DNA of 64,000 bases from Timema cristinae (Eukaryota; Arthropoda; Insecta; Phasmatodea; Timematidae). Below the pieces are notes generated by a model, which saw nothing but the letters and a program-made list of their open reading frames with translations, had not been told where the DNA came from and searched no databases. Below are positions 45,762 to 56,264 of the stretch, piece by piece. How positions within the stretch are numbered: the first letter of the stretch is position 1; the number at the start of each line of letters is the position of its first letter. The translations under genes were made by a program, and so were the position numbers. Where the stretch lies: positions 63,092,621 to 63,156,620 of the forward strand of contig JBCFYV010000001.1 in NCBI GenBank assembly GCA_039000515.1, written 5' to 3'.

Positions 45762-48433
45762 GCAGGGAAGAGGCACAGAAGACTCACTGAACATTCTGTT
45801 CTGGAATGCTAATGGACTGGTACTACAAGAACACGAGTTCCGAAAACTTCTGGAGACGTATGGAGTCGACATTGCTCTGATCTGTGAGACCCACCTATCA
45901 GAACAAAAGAAGATGAGGTTCTTCGGATACGAGATGTACCGCAACGATAGACCAGTTGGCAGGGGAGGGGGCACAGCCGTGTTGGTGCGTAGCAAACTCG
46001 CTCACTACCAAACGAATTTACCGGCTATGGATTATATCGAATCCATTTCGATAGCCATTCCCACAGGGCGGACGCAGATAGTATTTACAGCTGTTTACAG
46101 AAGCCCTGCTGTCCCTTCACCATCGAGGACCTAGACAGACTCACGTCGAGAAAGGACTTCCTCATAGCGGGAGATCTCAACTGTAAACACACGAGCTGGA
46201 ACAGTCGCGTGTCAAATCAGGCAGGCCGGACACTGGCTGGCCAGGCATCAAACAAAAACTTTACAGTCCTGGCGACCAATGAGCCGACGTACTATCCTTC
46301 AAACTACAGGCATCTCCCCGACGTACTGGATGTAGTCCTGACGGATCTCGACACGCTACCGGAAGATCTCGAAGCCCTGAATGAACTCGACTCCGACCAT
46401 CTCCCGGTCTTCGGAAGAATATCACTTAAGACAAATCCAAGACTGGCTTACCACAGGAGGAAGATACCCAGAAGTGACTGGGAAGAGTATCGACGGGTAC
46501 TGACAGAGGCTATTCCATTGAACATGGAGGTAAATTCCCCGGAAGAAGTGGACAGCTCCATTACCCTTCTGACGGCTACAATACTCGAAGCGTACCGTGG
46601 AACAACTGTTTTCGAGACGCCACCGGTGACGTTGAAGAGGGACGACCCTGAGCTGAGCTTCATGATAGCCCTTAAGAGGGAAGCGCGTAGGGAATGGCAG
46701 CAGCACCTAGATCGAAGGCATCGGGCTGAGTACAACAGGCTGAGAGCCCTGGTGCGCAGGAAGGCCAAAGCTCTAAAGATTTCCAACTGGAACGAATTCG
46801 TAACGAACACTTTAGCTGTGGACGGCAACGTGTGGAAGGCGTCGAAACAGCTCAAAGGCACGAAAGGAAAGACGGGGACCACGGTCATTCACGGAAGAAT
46901 AGGGTTGGTATACCGGGGAGAGGCCAAGGCAGAGGCCATAGCTGAATCACTGGAAGATCAGTTCAAGGCAAACTCAGAGCCCCAAGACGAAGAGTTTAGC
47001 AGGACTGTAAGAAGAACGGTTGGGGTATATTTAGCAGAGCCGGTTATAGAACTACCACCCCCCATCACCAGGAATGAAGTCTCCTACCAGGTGGAAAAAT
47101 TGAAGCCACGAAAAGCGGCAGGCCAAGACAGGATCTCAAACGAGATGCTGCGACACGCACAGGAAGGGTAATCCAACTATTAACAAAAATGTTTTCAAAG
47201 GCATTGTTGGCAGGCTACTTCCCGGAGGCATGGAAAGTTGCCGACGTTGTCTCATTGCCTAACCAGGCAAGGATCGCAAATTCCCGCAGAACAGGCGGCC
47301 CATCAGTCTTCTTAGCAATATAGGGAAACTATTTGAAAAAATAATTTTGCAGCGGCTGAAAGCCTTCGGCAGGGAGCACAGGATTATTCCCGATGCCTAG
47401 TTTGGATTTCGGACCCGGCACTCAACGATACACCCGGTCCTGAGCCTAGTGGAGGATGTACAGAAAGTTTCAATATCGGGGAAGTCACGCTAGCAGTACT
47501 TATGGATGTAGAGAAGGCATTTGATAAGGTCTGGCACGCCGGCCTTATCTACAAATTAATTCAAACCAATTTCCCAAAAGTATATGTGCAGATAATCAAC
47601 AGATTTCTAACTGGGCGACAATTCCAGTTCAAGATGGAAGGGAAAAGGTCGCTTCTTCATAGGGTCGGAGCGGGGGTGCCACAGGGGTCGGCACTCTCCC
47701 CGTTCCTTTACACTATTTACGTCGCAGACATCCCCACCGACCCGATGATAAAGACCAGGCTCTTTGCAGACGTACAATGTTCTACACCGCCAACAGGAAT
47801 GTGAAATACGCCCATCGCCGTCTGCAACGATACCTGGACGAGTTCAGCAGCTGGCTGGAAAAATGGAGAATTAGAGTAAATGCAGAAAAATTGTCACCAT
47901 GTTGATTACTAGAGGAGACCCCAAACACCGGACCAGTTTGTAGTATTGGAGGAGGATATCCCCTACAAGAACGCTATGAAATACCTTGGGGTGATGATCG
48001 ACTCTAGACTCGCATGGAAGGAGCATGTAAATATACGAGAAAAAAGGCAATGGGGGCATTCATCGCAAACTACGGCCTGCTCAAGACCCCAGTGCTAGGG
48101 ATCAACAACAAGATGTTACTATACAAGAGTTTAGTACAACCAATACTGCTGTACGGATGTGAGGCGTGGGGGTATGCCCCAGAGTCAGTGTTAGGTACAC
48201 TACAAACAGTACAGAACAAGGTGATTAGGAGTATCCTAGGTGTCAACACCCGATCCAGCAACGAGTTCATTCACGCTACCACTGGCTGTGCGACATTACA
48301 GGAAATCTTCCGGCAGCGAGGCGACAAGTTCTATAAACGAGCCCACGAGGTAGAGGATAACGCCATAATTAGAAGACTCGGCCAATACGACCCCCATGAG
48401 ACAAGGAGATACAAGAAGCCCCGACTCGAATGA
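45751..48433 (+). pseudogene. LINE-3 ORF2: endonuclease-reverse transcriptase with frameshifts
   Basis: ATG 45751 overlaps the ORF1 end in the +1 frame. Endonuclease: NILFWNANGLVLQEHEF, IALICETHLSEQ, then after a 1-nt loss near 46105, FLIAGDLNCKHTSWNSR and LNELDSDHLPVFGR. RT: VEKLKPRKAAGQDRISNEML, a break at 47171, RRPISLLSNIGKLFEK, a stop at FGFRTRHST, then VLMDVEKAFDKVWHAGLIY and GAGVPQGSALSPFLYTIYVA. The catalytic loop reads LFAD followed by a frameshift where the second Asp should be (47770). The C-terminal region 48014-48433 contains LVQPILLYGCEAWGYAPES and VQNKVIRSILGV. Single-base losses dominate, so sequencing error cannot be excluded. Confidence 0.88.
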
Positions 48434-48920
48434 GAAATACATCTGCACACCTTCCCAATCAGCCCCTTCCTAATAACCACTCCTCTTCTAAGCATAGCCA
48501 ATCCCTGGGTCCCCATCCTCTCACGACCCCACAACTATGAACTAGAATCATTCTATTCACACTTTCACTTTCATCAAAGCCATCTTCGCTTAGTGACTAA
48601 TATTATTCCATATATTTTCTTTCAGCTCGTCTAGAACTTACTTACACACTACACTACTCACATCGGGCCTAACTGCGCTTGTGTTTTCCATCACAGTGTA
48701 TGAGGGCTCGATCTAGCTACTACACACAAACACTGCTGCTCCCAACATACAAACCTTCACCCACCAACTCCATTTTCCCTTCACAATCAACTTACACACT
48801 CGCACATAAAGGTTATGAGCTGTGACTACAGATCGGTACTTTAGGCAAAAAATAGCCGCCTACTTCCTCTGAAAGTCGCTTCTGACACTCAGAGTTAGTA
48901 GTTTAAGGCAAACAAGGGAG
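48434..48920 (+). other. Putative 3' UTR of LINE-3
   Basis: Pyrimidine-rich then mixed sequence after the ORF2 stop. No terminal simple repeat is seen. The boundary at about 48920 is set by the start of the second 300-bp repeat. Confidence 0.5.
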
Positions 48921-48924
48921 CTGC

Positions 48925-49225
48925 GTCAGATAAGCTTGGATAAGTGAGAAGTGTAAAACAGTGGTTTAGGAGGCTCTTTCTAGGCCCCCATAGTGTAGCT
49001 CTAAAAACCATTTTAGGTTTGCAAGTATAATTTTTTTCCCATTAATATTAATAACAATATGCATTTTCTTTTGTTTCAGAATCTTCGCTAAATGTGACCA
49101 TCCGTTTGAATTAATTTCTCAAAAACCACAGGGTATAGGACCAATTGGTTGGTAAATATTAGGATATGCCCTTCAAAGAGCATTAGAGCATGGTAATCTG
49201 CATCTGCGTCTCAGAATTCAGTGGT
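48925..49225 (+). repeat. ~300-bp direct repeat, copy 2 (right of LINE-3)
   Basis: GATAAGCTTGGATAAGTGAG, AAACAGTGGTTTAGGAGGCT, TTTGTTTCAGAATCTTCGCT, GGACCAATTGGTTGGTA and AGAGCATGG follow in the same order as copy 1 at 43996. It diverges from copy 1 after about 49225. Confidence 0.75.
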
Positions 49226-49857
49226 TACCAAACCCTGGTGCACAACCTGTCCCAAAAGAGTGAGGATTCATTAAAGAACATTATTGTCTAATCATTCTAT
49301 CTCTCCCTAACGCCTCCCATCTCACCGCGATACACGTTGCCAGGACCATATCTGTCCACGGACACACTTCCAGACTCCCCACCACGACATACGTTGCCTG
49401 GACCTTATCCCTTCCCACCGTGACACACGTTCCTTTCCAAATGATCTAATGGATGGGCTACATCCACCACTCCAGCAAAGCCCACCGAGAGAAGAACCAG
49501 AAGAAGTGGCGACAAATAAATATTTCACCCAAGGGCCCGCCTTCTAATGCCCAAACGTTAACGCCAGGACGCTCAAGCATCCGCACTCCACCTCAACACT
49601 TGTCAGAATCCCTACCCCTATTTCTATCCTTCCTCTCCTCGTCTTCCCCCCTCACCAACGACCTGACCCCAACTATGCTCTCTCATATTTTTCCCTTGAG
49701 CCTCAATAGTTACCTTATAGACACCATAGCCACCCCATCCAGCCTATGTTTTCTCACCCATCTCCCTTCCTTACTCCAACCCACAAGACCCGTGTATAAG
49801 TTTTCAACGTCAACAGGATAATGAACATCCAAAAGGAAAAATAGTTGCCCCAATCAC
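49226..49857. other. C-rich spacer, no recognised gene
   Basis: A 122-codon open frame (49453-49821, +) is Ser/Pro/Leu rich (SLPLFLSFLSSSSPL) and matches no family I recognise. It may be part of the unknown repeat that begins at 48925, or a degenerate LINE leader. Left unannotated as a gene. Confidence 0.35.
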
Positions 49858-50142
49858 ATTATTATTATTATTATTATTTTTTAACCCATCTTACTACCCA
49901 TTCGGGTTATACGCACTTACGCTAATGTGTAATGGTAGAGTGATTGTGAGATGAAATGGAAGACCTACAGTTTAACGTGGAATCCGAACCATGGTGGAGG
50001 CCTGGCATTCCCCATATTCACAAGATGTCTTGTCAGTGGTGAAGGAAGGGTTTGGTAATCAGATAAATTTGTGCCGGGACCGAGGATTGAACCCGGAGCC
50101 CAGCACAAGTCCGACACCTTACCCCTAGACCACCAGGTCACC
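49858..50142 (-). repeat. SINE-A copy 6
   Basis: Near-complete, minus orientation. Small deletions lie in the B-box neighbourhood (CCGGAGCCCAGC instead of CCCCGGCCGCCAGC). (TTA)n tail at the low end, followed by T-rich sequence. Target duplication not clear. Confidence 0.92.
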
Positions 50143-53100
50143 ATTATATCACTTTATTAATTTTATTCCTGGAACAAGGTGGGAAAGTTATGATGCGTCC
50201 TCTTTTCTACAAAGTTATTATCTTCTAAGTTTCATCATGCTAAAATTAACCAGGGTAAAATTCGTTTACCCTGGGTGTATAGTTTATACCAGACTTGTGG
50301 GTGTTAGACATGGGATTATCAGACGTGAGAGGGTTACACTAGAGTTGGTTGGACTTAAATGATCAGAGTTGGGATGGCATTACTTAGGTGGGTGGACCTA
50401 GGATGTCTAGATTTAAGATCACCAGACTAATTAGGGTGAGACTTGCGTTGGACAGAAATATAAGAGTAGATTAAGATGGGTGAGTCTTAAGATTGAGAGC
50501 TTTAGATTGATCAGATTTAAGATGTACAGGCTTGAGATGACAAAGTGAAAGATGGTTCGACTCGAGATGAGTTGATGTGAAATTTACAGACTTGAGAAAG
50601 GTGGACATGAGATAGTTATATATGAGATGGTCAGCTCCTCTATGCGCATGTTTGAGGCTCGTAAATGAAGGTAATGAACTAACTATACAAGAGTGAACCT
50701 TATTGTTTGTAAAGATGCCTGGGATTTTTTATTGTTGAAGCCCAAATACCAGCCCTGATATGACAGGGGATTAAGTTGTCTCTAGAGAATTCAACCATGC
50801 AGCAATGGAATGTCAGCCTTGAGTGGAAACTCATTAGTTTATAGAAAATATTTACACAAACTTGTTTCTTAGAAAATAGAATGAGGATATTCCAATAAAG
50901 TGAAGTGCTTCAAATAGAAAAGGATTATAAACGTTAAGGAACTGAAAGAGAGGATCATACAGTTCACTAGAACCACTTTAAAAGGGTCTTTCTCAGGGTG
51001 TTTAGGAGGATTGCGTAATGAACTACATTGTGCTTAAAGTACTGGCGATCAAAAATGTTGTTAAAGTACGAGGCATGGCTTTGATCAACCATAAAATATA
51101 ATGCAAGTATCATGTAAGACTAAGGATACGTCTGTGTATGATAAGGAGTTCAGATCAAGTCCAAGTATTATACAGAGTTCAGATATATCTTTATCAAATG
51201 TTGTTAAAATATGAAGTACGACTTTGATCAACTATTAAATATAATTTATTGTTTTTTTTAGTATAATATGAGAATAGTGATTAAATATTGTAGGATATGA
51301 TCAATAAACTACGAATCAATGTTTGTGTCATAGTTCTGATAGGTGTCAGATAATTACATCTCTAACAAGTATGTGGATGGTAGAAGTTGGCAAGAGAGGA
51401 GTCCAGAGAGGTGGTAAACATTTTCAAAACCATGCAAGAGACCAGTAAACTTCGTTAACAATTGCGCTGTGTATGACGTCCTCAGGAGGTCGGTAAACCT
51501 GTCTGAACCGATTATAAGACATGGGGAGTGTATTTTCTATAATGAGAAGGTTTGGTAGAAAGTATGCATGGCTATAACGTGAATCCATCTGTTTTTATCT
51601 TCAAGGATGAGAAATGTATAGTATTATAGATCAAGATTGAGTCTTGTAAGTGAATACAGACTTATCGTATGGACTCGAGCATTAGGATGTTGTCTATTCA
51701 CCCAATAAGATTGGGAAAGAGCTTTCTATGATAAAAAGTTAAGGATATTAACGTTTAGACAGTAGAATTAATGATGAGAAGATGTAGCCATTCTACATCA
51801 CCATTTGTTTAAAGTTATTAGTATTAAAGGTTACTCCAAGGGAATTCAACTTTACGAGTTCCAGCTCTTTAGCTTCAGGACGTTTACAAGCCGTCAGTCG
51901 TGGAGAGGAGAGTGGGAGTAGAGAAAGGTATTTGTTTGGATTGCATCTTTTGTCCTGCACCCTATGGTTTATACATGAGATATATTTGTTTTAGGTCCTT
52001 ATTCTTCTAATACGAGAGGTCAAGAGTATTTAGGGATGGAAATTGCAAGTGAAGATCAATGTAGTCAGTCTGAAAAGCTTTTCCACTTTAAGGAAATATT
52101 GATTAAATTTATATACTTCGACGTTAATCCATCTTGCCCCAAAATTGTGGGTAAATACGATTATTTCTTATAGTATATGATTCAATAGGATTATTCATAA
52201 TAAAAGTTTAAGATTACATCCTTAATGAGTAAGGAGTACACATAATTTAAAATAAGTATACCTGGTGTGATAGCTCAAAGTTATAAATGTTTATAAGTTT
52301 ATGGAAGATCGAGAGGGGATCTTTGAAGTAGACATGTTTATGAAGATAAGTTAGGTTTTTGACTAGAGCAATACACATTGCAGCAATTATGATATCACCT
52401 TGAGTTTATGACAAAGAGTTTCGAAGAGGGGTTTAAAACATTGCTCTAGAAGCCGACATGTTTAGGATGATTTATAAAATATGGTTGGTGCAGACAATAT
52501 TCTCTCATCGCTGAAAGGATAATAGACATGTCCTGTCAAGCTTATAGCTGTAGAGAAAGAGCGAAAAAACCCAACGACCATCTTCTACTAGGGAGAAGAC
52601 AATGATAGGTGTAAGTTGAACATTGTTAGGGAGGTGGGTAGGAGGGTGTATAAGATAGTAATTGACCGTTCTGGGTTTGGTTGAGGTGTTTGAATTACCT
52701 GCAAGTTATAAGTTAAGGTGTATTAGGTGGTTAGATTGTACCAGCATTTGTCTGTAATTAGAATGGAAAAACCTTGACATCTTGAACTATGAGAAGAGTG
52801 AGGATAGGGTGAGGGAGCGAGGAATGAGTAATTTAACGTTGTGGGTTGAAACGTTGGATGAGAAACCAATGAGGAGGAGAGAGTAAAGAGAAGTGAGTTA
52901 CCATTTGTAGGGAAATTAGGTTTATAGGTTCTAGTGTTGAGCTAGTTTATATAGGTAGTAAGCTCTTCATTTTTATTTTTTTAGAGATGGAATGTAGTGA
53001 GTTCCACTAAATGTTGCGAAATTGACGATGAATGCTATTAACATAAACTTTGCGGTTTTAAGGCTACCGATAACAATAGTGATGGAGGTTGTTGACATTA

Positions 53101-53609
53101 TTGAAGCAGAACTAATATAACAACAGTTGTTTGTCGAGTTAACAATTTGTGTTCAAAGTTGTCTTCAAAATGTCTCAAGTTCAGATTAGCGAGCCAAGCC
53201 GAGCCTCAACATTCCTGCGAGCCATATTTTTCTTTATAAAGTAATGTACTTTGGTGAATGACACACGCAATGAACAGGTAAAATTAAATTGGTTGCCATG
53301 GCATAATTTATTCACACCTTGCAACAAAGACAAAAAAGACAGGCAAAGTCAAATGTACGTAAGGACAGTGGAATATAGAGGAAATAGTTTGCTCTATTAA
53401 CTTAAATTTCTAGAAAACTTAACTCAACTTAACAAACACTTAACTCGAATGTAAGTTACTAAGCATCTAATTATTTTAATTATGCCAAAAGCGCACACAA
53501 AAAAAGTTCACGTTTAAGAGAATCCATAAGTATGCAGGAGACTCGTAATAGCATTTATACGTTTCTTATCTGGCGACTCTTATACCAGTCTGCAACACCT
53601 ATGTAGGGT
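50143..53609. other. AT-rich region, faint degenerate repeats, no gene
   Basis: No coding frame of note in 3.4 kb. At 50280-50660 short motifs of the AGATTTAAGATGATCAGACTT-like kind recur loosely about every 20-25 bp. A segment with AATGTTGTTAAAGTACGAGG and CTTTGATCAACCAT at about 51053 is repeated imperfectly at about 51198. No known element is recognised. Confidence 0.45.
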
Positions 53610-53836
53610 TTCCAAACAATATATATAATTACTAAAGTATATGATAACTAAACTTATGGGTTAGAAATGAGGAAAGAAGCATTCTAGAGGTAATGTATGG
53701 AAGAAGAGTGGGAAATCATATAGGAAAAACCACCCTCAATAGAACTGACCGAGATTTGAGCCCCGACCTCCCCGCCTTGAGCACGCTAGTCTAACACGAG
53801 ATGGACGCGCTAGGCCACTACACCACTGAGGCGGGC
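53610..53836 (-). repeat. SINE-B fragment (old copy)
   Basis: The head, read on the minus strand from CCCGCCTCAGTGGTGTAGTG at 53836 with a B-box-like GGGGCTCAAATCTCGGTC, resembles the SINE-B copy at 61485-61741 (same CCGCCTC.GTGG start and GAGGACGGGGAG.TCG-like block). The body is diverged and the shared tail is not preserved. Confidence 0.7.
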
Positions 53837-55263
53837 TGGGGCATATTTACCCACAAAATCTACCTTGTGGGACAGTCTAGTCTTTGTTCATCCCTTTATC
53901 CCCAGAGGCAGTTTCAAACTTATTTTAAGCGTGCAACAAACGTTCTTAGATAAAGTATTTAAAACCACCGTTGTACAGTTTACAACACGTGAATAGTCCT
54001 CTAACTGTAAATATTGTTTTTGATATTATACTCTCTAATTTATAAAGGTTAATTTCTTTTTATTTCTCTTGGCTTATTATAAAACGAATTTGCAGTTAAT
54101 ATTTAATATGTTAATTACAAAACAACAAACAAAAAATTCAAAGCGTAGTAAAAATTTACAACACGCAACTGATCAGCTAATATTTCAAGCGCGTGTGACG
54201 TAAGGTTTATTATAAATAAACAATAATTTAAAGTTGCAAGGGGTTCGGCTCGAGGCTTGGCTCGCAGCACCGTCCAGTGTGTTTTGAGCTGAGCCTCGTA
54301 GGATCCTTTGATGTTCGTCAAAATACCGACATTTTTTGGGTTACTGCGAGCATTCCGACGAACCCATTTATCCAACGTTAACGAGGCTCGGCTGGCCTTG
54401 TTGCACCCTCTCTGAGTCCTAATATCACCCGGCCATAAAAAGTAATAAAAGGGAGAGGATGAATTTAACATACATGATAAATGGAAATTATAAAAAATAT
54501 ATAGATTCAACAAAATGAGAAGTTTATTCAATAAATGACAATAGCGCAGATAACAAAATATGGTGTCATTATTTCATTATGAGCACAGTTGGAAATTATG
54601 CTCGAAGCAAACAACTTTATATCATTAAAGTTGCGCAAGTGTTTTAACAAAAGGAAACATGAAATCCATCATAATATTGATAGTCCAGTCTATAAGAGAC
54701 AATACCATAGCGTATATATTTAAATGCGATACAAAATTATAAGGGCCTAATGGGCACCTTGATATGGTTCCAAAGGTTTCGTAATTCACAGAAAACGATA
54801 TCATAAATATAAAGTAATTTAAATTGGACGAGCACACAACAGAGTTTACAAAACGTGAGGGTTTGACTACCAGACCTAAGCCAAACTCCCACGGGACTAT
54901 CAGATCTGACTTAGAATATGGAACAAACAGTTCCATCAATTAACAAAACTTTAGCTGTTCTAACAGAACTTACGTTACAAAAGATTAAAGTCATGCTAAT
55001 TCAAATTCCAGTAAAAAGTTACATCACGTTACGTTAATTCAAACCATAATTTTAAATATGAAAAGTTACTTCGATAAAAAAAAAAAAGGAATACTCTACA
55101 ATTCCAAACAATATAATATTAACATGTCAAACTTCTAATCAGCACATAACTGAGGATATATACGAGAATAAATATATGCAAAAGTCCAGCGCCCGAGCGG
55201 CGACGTATTTAAGATAGAATATTTGGACATAGTTTGACGATCAAAATATTAATACGTTAGATT
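53837..55263. other. AT-rich region without genes
   Basis: Nothing convincing. A GAGCCGAGCC/GGCTCGGCT-type motif recurs around 53200 and 54240-54400 (for example GCTCGAGGCTTGGCTCGCAG), possibly parts of one diverged repeat. Minus-strand ORFs of 138 and 104 codons here are AT-driven and resemble no family. Confidence 0.4.
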
Positions 55264-55697
55264 TTGAAACTGAATATTATATGCAAAAAGTTTAAAGTTG
55301 ATAAAGAAGTTAGAGTTCATAACTCCACTCGTCTAAGCGACGATTTTGATACATTTTACAAGTTTTCTCCAGCCATTGTCCAGGACCATGACAATGGTCT
55401 GTCGTCGATCGTTGATCGTAGGATAGTCGATTATGGCATGCTTGCACAGCCATTATATAGGGATTTCGTTGTTCTGGAAGAGAGGTGGGAGTACACCAAA
55501 CACACGCATGATGACGTCAACGATGCCTTGAAACAGTCACGTAGACCATTGTTGATTCCGCTTGCTCCATCGGAATATCCGTGAATATCTCCAATCACCC
55601 GATGTTTTGAAGGAGGTTCCTCTAGTCTCCGTCAGAGGTCGGATACATAATTGTCTTCTAGTTGATGATGATAGTTCTTGGTTCATTTCTCGCTAGT
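55264..55697 (+). pseudogene. Unrecognised ORF with one frameshift
   Basis: ATG 55264 gives 106 codons (MKLNIICKKFKVDKEVRVHN ... IVQDHDNGLSSIVDRRIVDY ... DFVVLEERWEYTKHTHDDVN) to a TGA at about 55584. A one-base shift just before that stop continues the frame with REYLQSPDVLKEVPLVSVRG then RIHNCLLVDDDSSWFISR to TAG 55697, giving about 144 codons. Codon use is less AT-biased and the residue mix (charged, Asp/Arg rich) looks protein-like, unlike neighbouring random ORFs. I do not recognise the family. It could be a captured gene fragment or part of an unknown element. Confidence 0.35.
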
Positions 55698-56020
55698 ACA
55701 GTCGGAGTGCCGGGACGCTTTGTTGACCCACTGGATCTCCCTTGACCCACTCGCCATCTAGGATTCCAGGTGCCGGCCAGCCTTGCAGGATTCTATTGTG
55801 GCAGATTAGTATTGTAAGTACATGAACAAATTAATACTTAGATTGGATGAGTAATAAATATATTGTGCCAGCATTGTTTCTATTATGTCTTCTTAGCCTA
55901 CAAGAACTACAACAGAGAAAAATACTATTGTAGGGATCCTAATTGAATTGAATTTATTGGAGCGGGTAGTAAGCTTAGTTAAAATTTTATGATATCTCCT
56001 TCAGTATGGGGCGGGGTCCA

Positions 56021-56051
56021 GCTGTAACATTATACCACGTAATGTTACAGC
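56021..56051. repeat. Perfect 12-bp hairpin
   Basis: GCTGTAACATTA and TAATGTTACAGC are perfectly complementary around a 7-base loop TACCACG. It lies 55 bp outside the putative left end of the Harbinger element. Function unknown. Confidence 0.85.
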
Positions 56052-56264
56052 CAAGTCTGTACGCTGCTTAATGGCGCATGATAATTCAGTATAAAGCACC
56101 GATTACACCGAGGAGACACTGTGGCATGATGCGCAATGTTTACTCTGTAGCATGCTACATATTTGACTCGTGCGTCATGTTACACAGTGTTGCCATTGTT
56201 TCCGAATTGAGTGGAAACAAAACTGATGACGCATGCCACAGTCTCGTCTCATCTTTTCTTTACA

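Larger units (their letters stand above)
44336..48920 (+). mobile_element. Jockey-like LINE (LINE-3 here), nearly full length
   Basis: 5' UTR with repeated monomers (44401-44701), ORF1 (44703-45761), ORF2 (45751-48433) and a 3' region to about 48920. No poly(A) or simple-repeat tail is obvious. It is the most complete element in the window, but ORF2 has several frame breaks. Confidence 0.85.

Noticed and set aside
54115..54939. Minus-strand ORFs of 138 and 104 codons
   Set aside because: AT-driven composition, no recognisable motif, no splice or start context; not called.
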